Assembly: GCA_029051835.1 (NCBI GenBank)
Contig: JAIDKJ010000112.1
Location: forward strand, 1-8,210
DNA: 8,210 nt
Origin: Paramuribaculum sp.
GTDB taxonomy: Bacteria > Bacteroidota > Bacteroidia > Bacteroidales > Muribaculaceae
Reading direction: 5' to 3'
Part shown: positions 1-6,735 of the stretch, one piece after another
Position numbering within the stretch: the first letter of the stretch is position 1
How the letters are laid out: each line of letters opens with the position of its first letter
Program-made: the position numbers and the translations under genes
The notes under the pieces: generated by a model
The model's database searches: none
The model's input: the letters and a program-made list of their open reading frames with translations, nothing else
Told to the model about the DNA's origin: nothing

Positions 1-135
1 TTACACGTATTTGTCTTCGGTACCCCAGGCAAAGCCGACGCCGCCCTAGCCGCATCGATATTCCATTACGGCGAGATCAGCATTGCCGAGCTGAAAAGGC
101 AGCTGCGCGCAAAAGGGCTTGAAATGAGAATCTGA
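1..135 (+). CDS. hisF: HisF C-terminus (imidazole glycerol phosphate synthase cyclase subunit), 5'-truncated by window edge
   Basis: Only the last 44 codons are in the window, read in frame from base 1 to the TGA at 133-135. The peptide contains [17 protein letters not shown], the strongly conserved C-terminal part of the HisF (beta/alpha)8 barrel, followed by a basic tail ending in EMRI. HisF works with the glutaminase HisH in the cytoplasm and turns PRFAR plus ammonia into imidazole glycerol phosphate and AICAR, linking histidine and purine synthesis. The family identity rests on this conserved block and on hisIE lying 49 bases downstream, the usual order in Bacteroidales his operons. The gap (136-184) shows no hairpin or promoter that I can recognise, so co-transcription with hisIE is likely. 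Confidence 0.9.
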   Translation, partial: LHVFVFGTPGKADAALAASIFHYGEISIAELKRQLRAKGLEMRI

Positions 136-184
136 CCCGACGCAGGCATTCATAAAACACATACTCCAACCACAAATCCCCCCT

Positions 185-784
185 ATGACTTTTGACGATT
201 TCAGACTCGACAAGACCGGCGACGGACTGCTCCCGGTGATAGTGCAGGACGCCACGACACTGCGTGTGCTTATGCTCGGATATATGAACCGCGAGGCATT
301 CGACCTGACCTGCCAGCGGCGTCGGGTGACATTCTATTCGCGCTCCCGCCAATCACTGTGGCTCAAAGGCGAAAGCAGCGGCAACTATCTGGAAGTGGCC
401 GAAATGCTGCCCGACTGCGACTTCGACACTCTGCTCATAAAGGCTCATCCCGCGGGGCCGACCTGCCACCGAGGCACTACATCGTGCTTCGATGCCGCTG
501 ACTCCGAGGGATTTGTCAGAAGCCTGTCGCGCCTCATAGCCGAGCGCCACCGGCTGATGCCCGACGACTCCTATACCACACGGCTATTCGTGAAAGGGGT
601 GAAAAAAATCGCCCAGAAAGTGGGCGAAGAGGCAGTCGAGACAGTGGTAGAGGCGGTAGACGGCAACCGGAAGCGGTTTCTGTATGAGATCGCCGACCTC
701 GTGTATCACGGACTCGTGCTGCTTGAGGAGATGGGGCTGACAGTGGAGGATCTGGAGCGCGAACTGCACAGCCGTCACGGTTAG
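185..784 (+). CDS. hisIE: Bifunctional phosphoribosyl-AMP cyclohydrolase / phosphoribosyl-ATP pyrophosphatase
   Basis: The 199-residue protein catalyses steps 2 and 3 of histidine synthesis in the cytoplasm: PR-ATP to PR-AMP (HisE part), then opening of the adenine ring to give ProFAR (HisI part). The HisI domain covers about residues 10-105. It has the RRRVTFYSRSRQSLW block at 45-59, GESSGN at 62-67, the metal-binding DCDFD at 77-81 and zinc cysteines Cys78, Cys94 and Cys101. The HisE domain covers about 110-199, with KIAQKVGEEAVE at 141-152 and EIADLVYH at 168-175, the acidic Mg-binding helices of the family. Length is normal for the fused enzyme. The ATG at 185 follows an A/C-rich stretch without a Shine-Dalgarno, as usual in Bacteroidetes. 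The TAG stop (782-784) overlaps the stop codon of the convergent lipoprotein gene. I see no T-tract terminator after it. Confidence 0.96.
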   Translation: MTFDDFRLDKTGDGLLPVIVQDATTLRVLMLGYMNREAFDLTCQRRRVTFYSRSRQSLWLKGESSGNYLEVAEMLPDCDFDTLLIKAHPAGPTCHRGTTSCFDAADSEGFVRSLSRLIAERHRLMPDDSYTTRLFVKGVKKIAQKVGEEAVETVVEAVDGNRKRFLYEIADLVYHGLVLLEEMGLTVEDLERELHSRHG

Positions 785-1164
785 CGCCGGCGCGGCTGGA
801 TCGGCTTCTGGGCAGGTGGCAGAGCGGGTCCTGGATTAGTGTTGATCGGCGGACGCCAGTCGGAAGGAGGGAGCACTCCGTTGCCCGGGCGCACAGCCGG
901 CCTGTTGACCACCGCTCCGGGACGCAACGGAGGCCTCACAACGGGCACGTAGGAGGGGCCGGGCCACCATCCGTTGTTCCAACCATAAACCGGCCAGTAG
1001 CCCGACCATGGGGAATAGACCGGAGTACTCACGCCGATGCCGAGGCTTCCTCCATATCCGAGAGGCACGTCGACCGACGTGTCCCACATGGCGTCGCACG
1101 AAGCGAGAAGAAGAAGAGAGAGGGAGGCGAGGAGAGTTGAGAGGGGGCGGGCGGAGATTTTCAT
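781..1164 (-). CDS. Small Trp/Tyr/Gly- and Pro-rich predicted lipoprotein, unknown function
   Basis: The protein has 127 residues counted from the ATG at 1164. Reading could extend upstream to 1236, but the start at 1164 places a classic lipoprotein signal at the N-terminus: MKISAR, a hydrophobic stretch at 8-20, then lipobox LASC with the modified cysteine at 23. This makes an envelope lipoprotein likely. The mature part has a Gly/Trp/Tyr-rich section at about 36-72 (GYGGSLGIG, WSGYWPVYGWNNGWWPG). A Pro/Arg-rich tail follows at about 77-127, with loosely repeated RPP, RPG and NRP units, and ends in RRR. I recognise no enzyme motif. The composition suggests a low-complexity, extended surface or periplasmic protein, but that is inference. 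It sits alone, convergent with hisIE (4-base overlap) and downstream of the sialic-acid operon's terminator. I found no consensus promoter in the 54 bases before its start. The reading is supported mainly by the clean signal peptide. Confidence 0.75.
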   Translation of the reverse strand: MKISARPLSTLLASLSLLLLASCDAMWDTSVDVPLGYGGSLGIGVSTPVYSPWSGYWPVYGWNNGWWPGPSYVPVVRPPLRPGAVVNRPAVRPGNGVLPPSDWRPPINTNPGPALPPAQKPIQPRRR

Positions 1165-1218
1165 GACTTGAAGTATTACGTTGTTTATATCAAAACACTT
1201 CAGTATGACGGATGGTTG

Positions 1219-1240
1219 AAAAAACGGAGCCGGCACCGTT
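1219..1240 (-). terminator. Rho-independent terminator candidate at the end of the sialic-acid operon
   Basis: On the minus strand, arms AACGG (1240-1236) and CCGTT (1227-1223) enclose an 8-base loop and run straight into six T (1224-1219). The two arm-closing T are part of the tract. One further G-C pair is possible in the loop after a T-T mismatch. The stem is short, so strength is uncertain. It lies about 75 bases after the stop of the esterase-mutarotase gene and 54 bases before the lipoprotein start, where an operon end is expected. On the plus strand there is no T-tract, so it should act only on minus-strand transcripts. Confidence 0.5.
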
Positions 1241-1289
1241 GTCGCAGCGCCAGGGCGCGTCGACAGCAGAGCCGGCCTGTGTTATGTAG

Positions 1290-1323
1290 CGGGATCTTCT
1301 GGATCCCGACGCCTCAGAGGCGT
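1290..1323 (-). other. Two abutting hairpins at the 3' end of the esterase-mutarotase gene
   Basis: The palindrome ACGCCTC-A-GAGGCGT (1309-1323) covers the TGA stop at 1314-1316. As RNA it can form a 5 bp stem with a 5-base loop. Immediately next to it, 1290-1308 forms a perfect 7 bp stem (CGGGATC/GATCCCG) with a 5-base loop. Neither is followed by a T-tract on the minus strand, so they look more like 3'-end stabilising or pausing structures than terminators. The sequence is seen directly; the role is inferred. Confidence 0.4.
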
Positions 1324-4300
1324 ATGGCCGATACGGCGGTGGTGCGTATGCGGGGTTTCAGCTCGCCTCCGATCAGTATGATCTCCGCGTCGGGGGCGAC
1401 GGCAGCCGCCGCTCCGGCGCGCGCCGTAGCTTCATCGTCGGCTGCAACGGTCCATGCCTGCGCTGCGGGGTCGAACACCATCACGCGGCTGTTGAACCGA
1501 TACCACTCCACGGGGTGCGACAGATAGTCGGGAGCCTGATTGCGGAGCGCTTCGAGGAATACGTCCTTGTTGACACCTCCCATAGCGGCGATGCGACCGT
1601 CGGGGAGCGTCACGGCTATGCCTCCGCCGAGCGACACGTCGTCGCCGGTCTTGTCGACAGGCGTGGGAGCAACGCTCCATTTGCCCTTGCCCGAGAGCGG
1701 GTAGCAGAGTCCGTCGGTGTTGAGAGTGGCCTCGCGTCCGTCGGCGCCCTTGCCGGCGAACCCGCCCCACAGATAGAGGCAGGGACGACCCTTGGCGTCG
1801 GTCGACGCGGCCATGACGGGCTGCACACGGGGATTGCCGGGGAACGATGCCAGCGACTTCCATCCCTTGGCGAGGTCGGCGAGATCGAGGCAGAGCAGCT
1901 CGTTGGAGGGCTTGCCGCCGACATTGCCGCCGGCCACATAGACGCAGCCTCCGGCATAACATGCAGCCATATTGTCGACCGGTTCGGGGAGCGCGGGGAG
2001 CGGAGTCACCACAGCCTCACCCTCGTCGCTGACGGTGATCATGGCCACCTGACGGAGCGCTTCGGAAGCCGATGTTCCGCCTACGATCACCAGTCCGTCG
2101 GGCGTTGTGGCCGACGCGCCATAGGCCATAGGCTCAGGCAGATGACCGATGAGGGTCGACTCGGCCTGCCCGTTCTCACCGGGAGTGAGCGCGTAGATGC
2201 CCGAATAGAACTTCTTCTGCGCTCCGGGAGCCATAGGATTGGAGGGGAAATTGCAGCCTCCGGCACGGATGATGCGACCCGAAGCCATTCCGGCAAAAGC
2301 CGCCGACACTCCGGCCTCGATGCCCGGCTCGCTCGAGGGAGCCTCGCTGACGGGGAGTTTGAACGTGGTGGCCGGCAGATTGTCGGCATTTACCAGATTG
2401 GCGCGCGTGAACGGCTGCCAACCGTAGCGCACATAGCGCGGATGTGATTCTGACATATTGATTGAAGTGAGTTTTATGATATTGTCGGATATGATCTGAG
2501 CCTCGGCCGGAGAGTAGCGGCCATCGTAGCGGGCAAGCTCGAAGGTGCGCAGCGGGGCGCCGTCGGAGCTGTGCATGCCGTGGCCGTTGGCAAAGGTGAG
2601 CGTGACCTCACCCGGCCCGGTCAGCTCCGCCCTGAGCGGCGAGGGTCCTTCGGGCACTATGTCGGTCATCGAATAGACGCGATGGAGAGCCTGACGGGCG
2701 AAACGCTCGCCGATCGGACGCTTGTCGGTGGGGTGCACGTCGAGAGAGTCGCCCTTGTCGCTGGTCACCACCATGGCCGTGCCCGGCACCGTCTTAGCCA
2801 GACGCCGCTGGCTGTCGCGGAATTTGGCCCACGACGGCCTGTCGATCGAACTGAGCTGCGCGAACAGGAACGGCATCTCAGGCTGATTGAACGCCCGTCG
2901 GAAGCTCTTGACCACAAGAGGGAACAGACGCTCATGCACCTCGATATTGTGGGCGTTGGACTCGCCCTGATACCATATCGTGCCGGCTATCGGAAAACCG
3001 GCGAGGGGCCGTATGCCGGTGGCGAACAGGAACGTAGGCTCATAGGGATGGCGATGAACGAGAGATGCCTCGCCGGTGCCAATGTTTTCGCCGGCGCGCT
3101 GCTGCGCCCACTTCTGCAGATAGTCATTGCGCCGCCAGTTGACAAGCACCTCGGGCATTTCACGGCTCAGCACCTCGACATCAACCCAGGCCTCGGCGCC
3201 GGAGCCTCCGATGGCATTGCAGATGATGCCCACAGGCACCTTCAGACTGTCGCGCAGCACCCGCGCGAAATGCCAGGCCACAGCCGACATCCGTCGGGCC
3301 GAACTTACCTCCGATTTCACCCACTGCGCAGGCCTGTAATAGTCAAGACTGTCTACTCTCGCCTTGACCGAATCAGGCCACAGCGCGCCGGTAGTGTACA
3401 CTATGGGCGACATGTTGAACAGGCGTATCATCGGATCGTTCATCATGGCACTGTCGGCGGCGAAGGTCTTGGTGTTGCGCGTGGCAAACTCCATATTGCT
3501 CTGTCCCGAAGCAAGCCAGACCTCCCCGACGGCTATATCGGAAAAAGCGAGGCTACGGCTCCCGTCGGTGACAGTCATCTCAAGCCCCGTGGCCTCTTTC
3601 ATCGGCGGAAGCGTGACCGCCCAGCGTCCGCGATTGTCGGTCACGGCCGTGGCAGTGTTGCCTCCGAGAGTCACCTTCACGGTAGCGCCGGCATCGGCGG
3701 TGCCGTTGACCGTCACCGGGCGGTAGCGCTGTATGACCATGCCGTCGCCCCACACCTGAGGCAGTTTCAGGCCGCCGTAGTTGCCCGTGATGGCCTTGTA
3801 GACCGTGCGGGCGAGCAGCGACGCTCCGAGCGCGTTGGGATGCAGACCGTCGGCCATAAGCTGCTGGCGGTCGAGAAGCGGTTCGTTGAAGTCGATCAGC
3901 TCCGAGCCTGTCAGACGGGCCACATCGGCCACGCAGGCTCTGACCGAATCGCGCCATTCGCACGTGCCCGAACGCCAGCGGTAGTGGGTGGTGCGCACGG
4001 GCGAAATGTTGGCGATGATCACACGCACCTTGGGATTGCGGGCGCGGAGCGAGTCGATCAGTTCCACGTAGTCGTTGACAAAATCGTCGCTGAAGTCGGG
4101 CCAGTCGCGGGGATCGGTGTCGTTGACGCCGAGATGTATCACGGCGATGTCGCCGGCGAACGCCTTGGCGGCGGCACACTCTTCGGTGGCGTTATAGGGA
4201 TTGTGTCCGCGCTTCATCAGCGTGGCCCCGCTACGGCCGAAATTGCCTACCTCGTAGTCAGCTCCGAGCATTCGGGCGAGCTGCGCAGGGTAGCTGTCGC

Positions 4301-4433
4301 GCTCACGGTCGGGGATCGTGGCTCCGTAGGTGATACTGTTGCCGACGCAAGCCACCTTGACCTTTGCCGCGGCCGGAATGGCCGTCATGGTCAATGTCAT
4401 GCCTGCGAACAGCGTTATAAGGATTTTTTTCAT
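1314..4433 (-). CDS. nanS: Secreted three-domain protein: SGNH esterase + sialate O-acetylesterase + circularly permuted sialic acid mutarotase (NanS-NanM fusion)
   Basis: The 1039-residue protein starts at the ATG at 4433. The start is chosen because MKKI begins a type I signal peptide with likely cleavage after AAA at about 23; the frame is open further upstream, but that would bury the signal. Residues about 24-217 form an SGNH/GDSL hydrolase, with GNS at 31-33 (nucleophile Ser33), GRSG at 66-69, GVND at 102-105 and DGLHPN at 195-200 (Asp195, His198). Residues about 222-693 form a sialate O-acetylesterase domain, with ASGQSNM at 308-314 (Ser312), WYQGESNA at 487-494 and DVHPTDKRPIGERFA at 565-579 (His567). 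After a linker rich in Ser, Glu and Pro (about 694-705), residues 706-1039 form a kelch-type NanM mutarotase whose halves are swapped relative to E. coli NanM. Glu1024 and Arg1030 match its proposed active-site pair. The predicted job is to de-O-acetylate sialic acids in the periplasm and convert alpha-Neu5Ac to the beta form. It is last in the operon, 87 bases after nanE, behind a hairpin. The role of the first SGNH domain is inferred. Confidence 0.9.
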   Translation of the reverse strand: MKKILITLFAGMTLTMTAIPAAAKVKVACVGNSITYGATIPDRERDSYPAQLARMLGADYEVGNFGRSGATLMKRGHNPYNATEECAAAKAFAGDIAVIHLGVNDTDPRDWPDFSDDFVNDYVELIDSLRARNPKVRVIIANISPVRTTHYRWRSGTCEWRDSVRACVADVARLTGSELIDFNEPLLDRQQLMADGLHPNALGASLLARTVYKAITGNYGGLKLPQVWGDGMVIQRYRPVTVNGTADAGATVKVTLGGNTATAVTDNRGRWAVTLPPMKEATGLEMTVTDGSRSLAFSDIAVGEVWLASGQSNMEFATRNTKTFAADSAMMNDPMIRLFNMSPIVYTTGALWPDSVKARVDSLDYYRPAQWVKSEVSSARRMSAVAWHFARVLRDSLKVPVGIICNAIGGSGAEAWVDVEVLSREMPEVLVNWRRNDYLQKWAQQRAGENIGTGEASLVHRHPYEPTFLFATGIRPLAGFPIAGTIWYQGESNAHNIEVHERLFPLVVKSFRRAFNQPEMPFLFAQLSSIDRPSWAKFRDSQRRLAKTVPGTAMVVTSDKGDSLDVHPTDKRPIGERFARQALHRVYSMTDIVPEGPSPLRAELTGPGEVTLTFANGHGMHSSDGAPLRTFELARYDGRYSPAEAQIISDNIIKLTSINMSESHPRYVRYGWQPFTRANLVNADNLPATTFKLPVSEAPSSEPGIEAGVSAAFAGMASGRIIRAGGCNFPSNPMAPGAQKKFYSGIYALTPGENGQAESTLIGHLPEPMAYGASATTPDGLVIVGGTSASEALRQVAMITVSDEGEAVVTPLPALPEPVDNMAACYAGGCVYVAGGNVGGKPSNELLCLDLADLAKGWKSLASFPGNPRVQPVMAASTDAKGRPCLYLWGGFAGKGADGREATLNTDGLCYPLSGKGKWSVAPTPVDKTGDDVSLGGGIAVTLPDGRIAAMGGVNKDVFLEALRNQAPDYLSHPVEWYRFNSRVMVFDPAAQAWTVAADDEATARAGAAAAVAPDAEIILIGGELKPRIRTTAVSAIRL

Positions 4434-4449
4434 GGGTTGAATATAACAG

Positions 4450-4485
4450 AAAAAGCCGTTGGCGGCATAATGGCCGCCGACAGCC
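4450..4485 (-). terminator. Terminator-like hairpin between nanE and the esterase-mutarotase gene (possible attenuator)
   Basis: On the minus strand, 13-base arms at 4485-4473 and 4466-4454 enclose loop CATTAT. The inner six pairs are perfect (GGCGGC/GCCGCC). Then come one C-A mismatch and six outer pairs, two of them G-T wobbles. Five T (4454-4450) follow directly, one of them shared with the stem. This is the usual shape of an intrinsic terminator. It lies 35 bases after the nanE stop and only 16 bases before the next ATG, leaving no room for a new promoter in between. It could therefore cut expression of the last gene relative to the first three, or mark a processed 3' end. Confidence 0.55.
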
Positions 4486-4520
4486 CGATAAATGGTTTTG
4501 TTTTTTTCAGATGACCGCAA

Positions 4521-5741
4521 TCACTTCTGGGCAATTCCGGCCGCGAGGATCTCGTCGATGAGCATCTGGCTCTTGATGAGCATGCGCGGTATGTGGAACG
4601 GTCCTTTGAACAGGTTGCCCTTGGCCGGCTGCGCCACGCTTCCGTCGCGGTGGAGATAGCCGAACCATTCGCCATAGACCGGATCGGGAAGGAACTCGTA
4701 GGTCCAGTCGTTGGCCATGCGGTGCATTTCGAGATACTTGGTATCGCCGGTGGCGAGATAAGCGTAGAGAGTGGCTATTACAGCCTCGGTCTGCGGCCAC
4801 CAGAACTTCATGTCCTGCGAATAGTCCTGGGCAGGGAAGCCCTTGCAGTCGCGGAAGTTGATGATGCCGCCGAACTCCTCGTCCCAGCCCCATTCCCACG
4901 ACCAGTCGAGGATCTGCAGAGCCATCTCCTTTATCTCCTTGCCCTTGCCTTCGTCCCAGCCGCGATAGCGCGCCTCCTCGAGGAGGAACCATGCCGTTTC
5001 GATGCAGTGACCCGGATTGATTACGCGTCCGTTGATAGTGTCGATCAGCTCTCCCTCGGGGGTCACCATCTCAAGCAGAGCCTTGAATTCGGGATGCATG
5101 AACTTGGTGCGTATCAGTTCGAGCGAATTGTCGATCTGGCTGTCAAGCTCCGGATCGGGTATCACTTCACGGATGCGCGAGGCGGTGTTGATGAGTATCA
5201 TCGTGATGCTGTGGCCAATGGCAGGCTGAGTGGGCATATACTTCGGCTCCAGAATGCCCGGAGTGGAGATGAAGCGCACTATGTCCTTGAAGAGGCGCAG
5301 AGCCTTCTCGGCATAAGAGCGGTCGCCTGTGGCCTGCGAATATTCGGCCATGGCTATGGCGGCGAAGCATTCGGAGAACACATAGCGGCGCTTGCGCAAC
5401 GGACGTCCGTCGGCAGTCACCTCGAAGTACATGCGTCCGTCGGCGGGGTCTATGCAATGGGCCTCGATGAAGTCGATGCAGCTCTTGGCCATGGCGAGAT
5501 ACTCCGGACGGCGGTCGATATTGTTGTAGGCAAACGAGTAGACAAACGGACAGCGGCCCTGGAACCACACCGACTTGGTGCCGTCCATGAGCTTGCCCTC
5601 GCGGTCGACGCAGGTATACACGCCGCCGTTCACCTTGTCAAGCCCGTGTTTGAGCCAGAAAGGGAGAATGTCGTCGAGGAGATCGTGGCGGTAGTGTTCG
5701 CGCCACTCGGTGAGATATTTTTCAGTGTCGATAGTCCACAT
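4521..5741 (-). CDS. nanE: N-acylglucosamine 2-epimerase (ManNAc to GlcNAc), RnBP/AGE family
   Basis: The 406-residue cytoplasmic protein has the AGE-family length and an (alpha/alpha)6 barrel pattern throughout. Visible family motifs are FWLKHGLDKVNGGVY at 28-42, WFQGR at 59-63 (Arg63), GHS at 176-178, PGHCIE at 243-248 (His245, Glu248), WWPQTEA at 314-320, EWFGYLH at 358-364 (His364) and PFHIPR at 381-386 (His383). These His and Glu residues match the proton-transfer set known from this family. The enzyme interconverts ManNAc and GlcNAc without phosphorylation. This is the route described for the B. fragilis nanLET cluster, whose epimerase is called nanE, and it differs from the unrelated E. 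coli NanE, which uses ManNAc-6-phosphate. The ATG at 5741 lies 6 bases after the lyase stop, so translation is probably coupled. The main alternative within the family is cellobiose 2-epimerase, made unlikely by the operon. Confidence 0.92.
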   Translation of the reverse strand: MWTIDTEKYLTEWREHYRHDLLDDILPFWLKHGLDKVNGGVYTCVDREGKLMDGTKSVWFQGRCPFVYSFAYNNIDRRPEYLAMAKSCIDFIEAHCIDPADGRMYFEVTADGRPLRKRRYVFSECFAAIAMAEYSQATGDRSYAEKALRLFKDIVRFISTPGILEPKYMPTQPAIGHSITMILINTASRIREVIPDPELDSQIDNSLELIRTKFMHPEFKALLEMVTPEGELIDTINGRVINPGHCIETAWFLLEEARYRGWDEGKGKEIKEMALQILDWSWEWGWDEEFGGIINFRDCKGFPAQDYSQDMKFWWPQTEAVIATLYAYLATGDTKYLEMHRMANDWTYEFLPDPVYGEWFGYLHRDGSVAQPAKGNLFKGPFHIPRMLIKSQMLIDEILAAGIAQK

Positions 5742-5747
5742 AACGGT

Positions 5748-6671
5748 TTAGAGTTTGTTACAGCGCTCGAAGAATCCGATGCTTTCGAGGTCGGCCTTCA
5801 TGGCAGCCTCTTCCTGGTCGGTCATGTTGCGGAACGGCACACGGTTCTTGCCCAGATCGAGTCCGATAAGCTTCATGATACGCTTGCCGCCGACGATGTT
5901 GCCGCGATACTTGCAGATGACGTTGATCACCTCCTGCGAGAAGTTCTGATGCTCGCGTGCGGCCTCGATGTCGCCACGCTTCCACGCGTCGATGATAGCC
6001 ACGAGTTCACGGCCATTGTAGTTGGTGGTGCCGCCGATGCCGCCCTGCGCGCCGCCCATGGCGAGCGAGGGGAGGATGGTTTCGTCCTGACCGTGGAGCA
6101 TGTCGAACTTGCCGTCCTTGTAGAGGCGGCACTGGTTGTATTCATATATGCTCTCGAAGGTGTATTTGATGCCTGCGAAGTTGGGCACGCGTCCGTCAAC
6201 GGCCTTGAGAAGCTCGGTCATAGGCAGGAAAGCACCGTTGAATGCGGGGATATGATAGTAGTAGAACGGCAGCTCAGGCGCGCCGGCGGCTATCAGTTCG
6301 ATATATTCAACGAGCTCCTCGATACGTCCGATCTTGGGGAAGGGGGGAGCCATGGCGCCGATGCCCCATGCGCCGATCTCGGCGGCATGGCGAGCCAGCT
6401 CGCGTGCGCTCTTGGCGCAGCAGCTACCCACGTGAACTATCACTTTGAAATCATCGGGCTTGGCGGCCATCCAGGCCTCGGCCAGACGCTTGCGCTCGTC
6501 GTCGGTCAGCATATAGCCCTCGCCCGACGAACCGTTGATAAACACGCCTTTCAGACCGTTTTTCTTGAGCATTGCCGCATATTCGGGTATAGGCGCATAG
6601 TTGACTTCGCCGTTCTCAAGGAAAGGCGTAAAGGGGGCGTCGATAAGGCCCTTGATTTTCTCGAATTCCAT
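5748..6671 (-). CDS. nanA: N-acetylneuraminate lyase (sialic acid aldolase)
   Basis: The 307-residue cytoplasmic (beta/alpha)8 protein belongs to the DHDPS/NAL family and splits Neu5Ac into ManNAc and pyruvate through a Schiff base. Visible residues are the carboxylate-binding GSSGE at 47-51, the catalytic tyrosine in YYYHIP (Tyr139 of 137-142), the Schiff-base lysine in GIKYT (Lys169 of 167-171) and GGIGGTTN at 210-217. GSSGE, Tyr-x-Ile-Pro and the sugar-pocket sequence favour Neu5Ac lyase over dihydrodipicolinate synthase. Length is normal. The start at 6671 is preceded by an A/T-rich, Shine-Dalgarno-free leader in the 64-base gap after nanT. The gene is called nanL in B. fragilis. It feeds the epimerase encoded 6 bases downstream. 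YYYHIP resembles the animal NPL version as I remember it more than the YNIP of E. coli. Confidence 0.95.
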   Translation of the reverse strand: MEFEKIKGLIDAPFTPFLENGEVNYAPIPEYAAMLKKNGLKGVFINGSSGEGYMLTDDERKRLAEAWMAAKPDDFKVIVHVGSCCAKSARELARHAAEIGAWGIGAMAPPFPKIGRIEELVEYIELIAAGAPELPFYYYHIPAFNGAFLPMTELLKAVDGRVPNFAGIKYTFESIYEYNQCRLYKDGKFDMLHGQDETILPSLAMGGAQGGIGGTTNYNGRELVAIIDAWKRGDIEAAREHQNFSQEVINVICKYRGNIVGGKRIMKLIGLDLGKNRVPFRNMTDQEEAAMKADLESIGFFERCNKL

Positions 6672-6735
6672 AATAGTATTTACTTGTTGGATTGATTTGT
6701 CTTGATTATTTGGATATCTCCGTGCCGTCCGGGGA

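Noticed and set aside
784..793. GCGCCGGCGC palindrome after hisIE
   Set aside because: It is explained by the CGC CGG CGC codons of the Arg-rich lipoprotein tail and has no T-tract.
1165..1236. Upstream extension of the lipoprotein reading frame (24 extra residues)
   Set aside because: It would put hydrophilic residues before the signal peptide and would begin at the T-tract of the operon terminator. The ATG at 1164 gives a standard lipoprotein signal.
1515..2447. 310-codon open frame on the plus strand
   Set aside because: Antisense to the mutarotase domain; rich in Arg, Gly and His without any motif.
2571..4514. 647-codon open frame on the plus strand
   Set aside because: It is the antisense shadow of the esterase-mutarotase gene. 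It shows no domain pattern, and the opposite strand has catalytic motifs over the same range.
4434..4520. 29-residue N-terminal extension of the esterase-mutarotase
   Set aside because: It would overlap the terminator-like hairpin and hide the signal peptide that begins at the ATG at 4433.
4593..6695. 700-codon open frame on the plus strand
   Set aside because: It lies opposite both nanE and nanA, which have complete family motifs. The translation has no recognisable motif, and long antisense frames are common in GC-rich genes.
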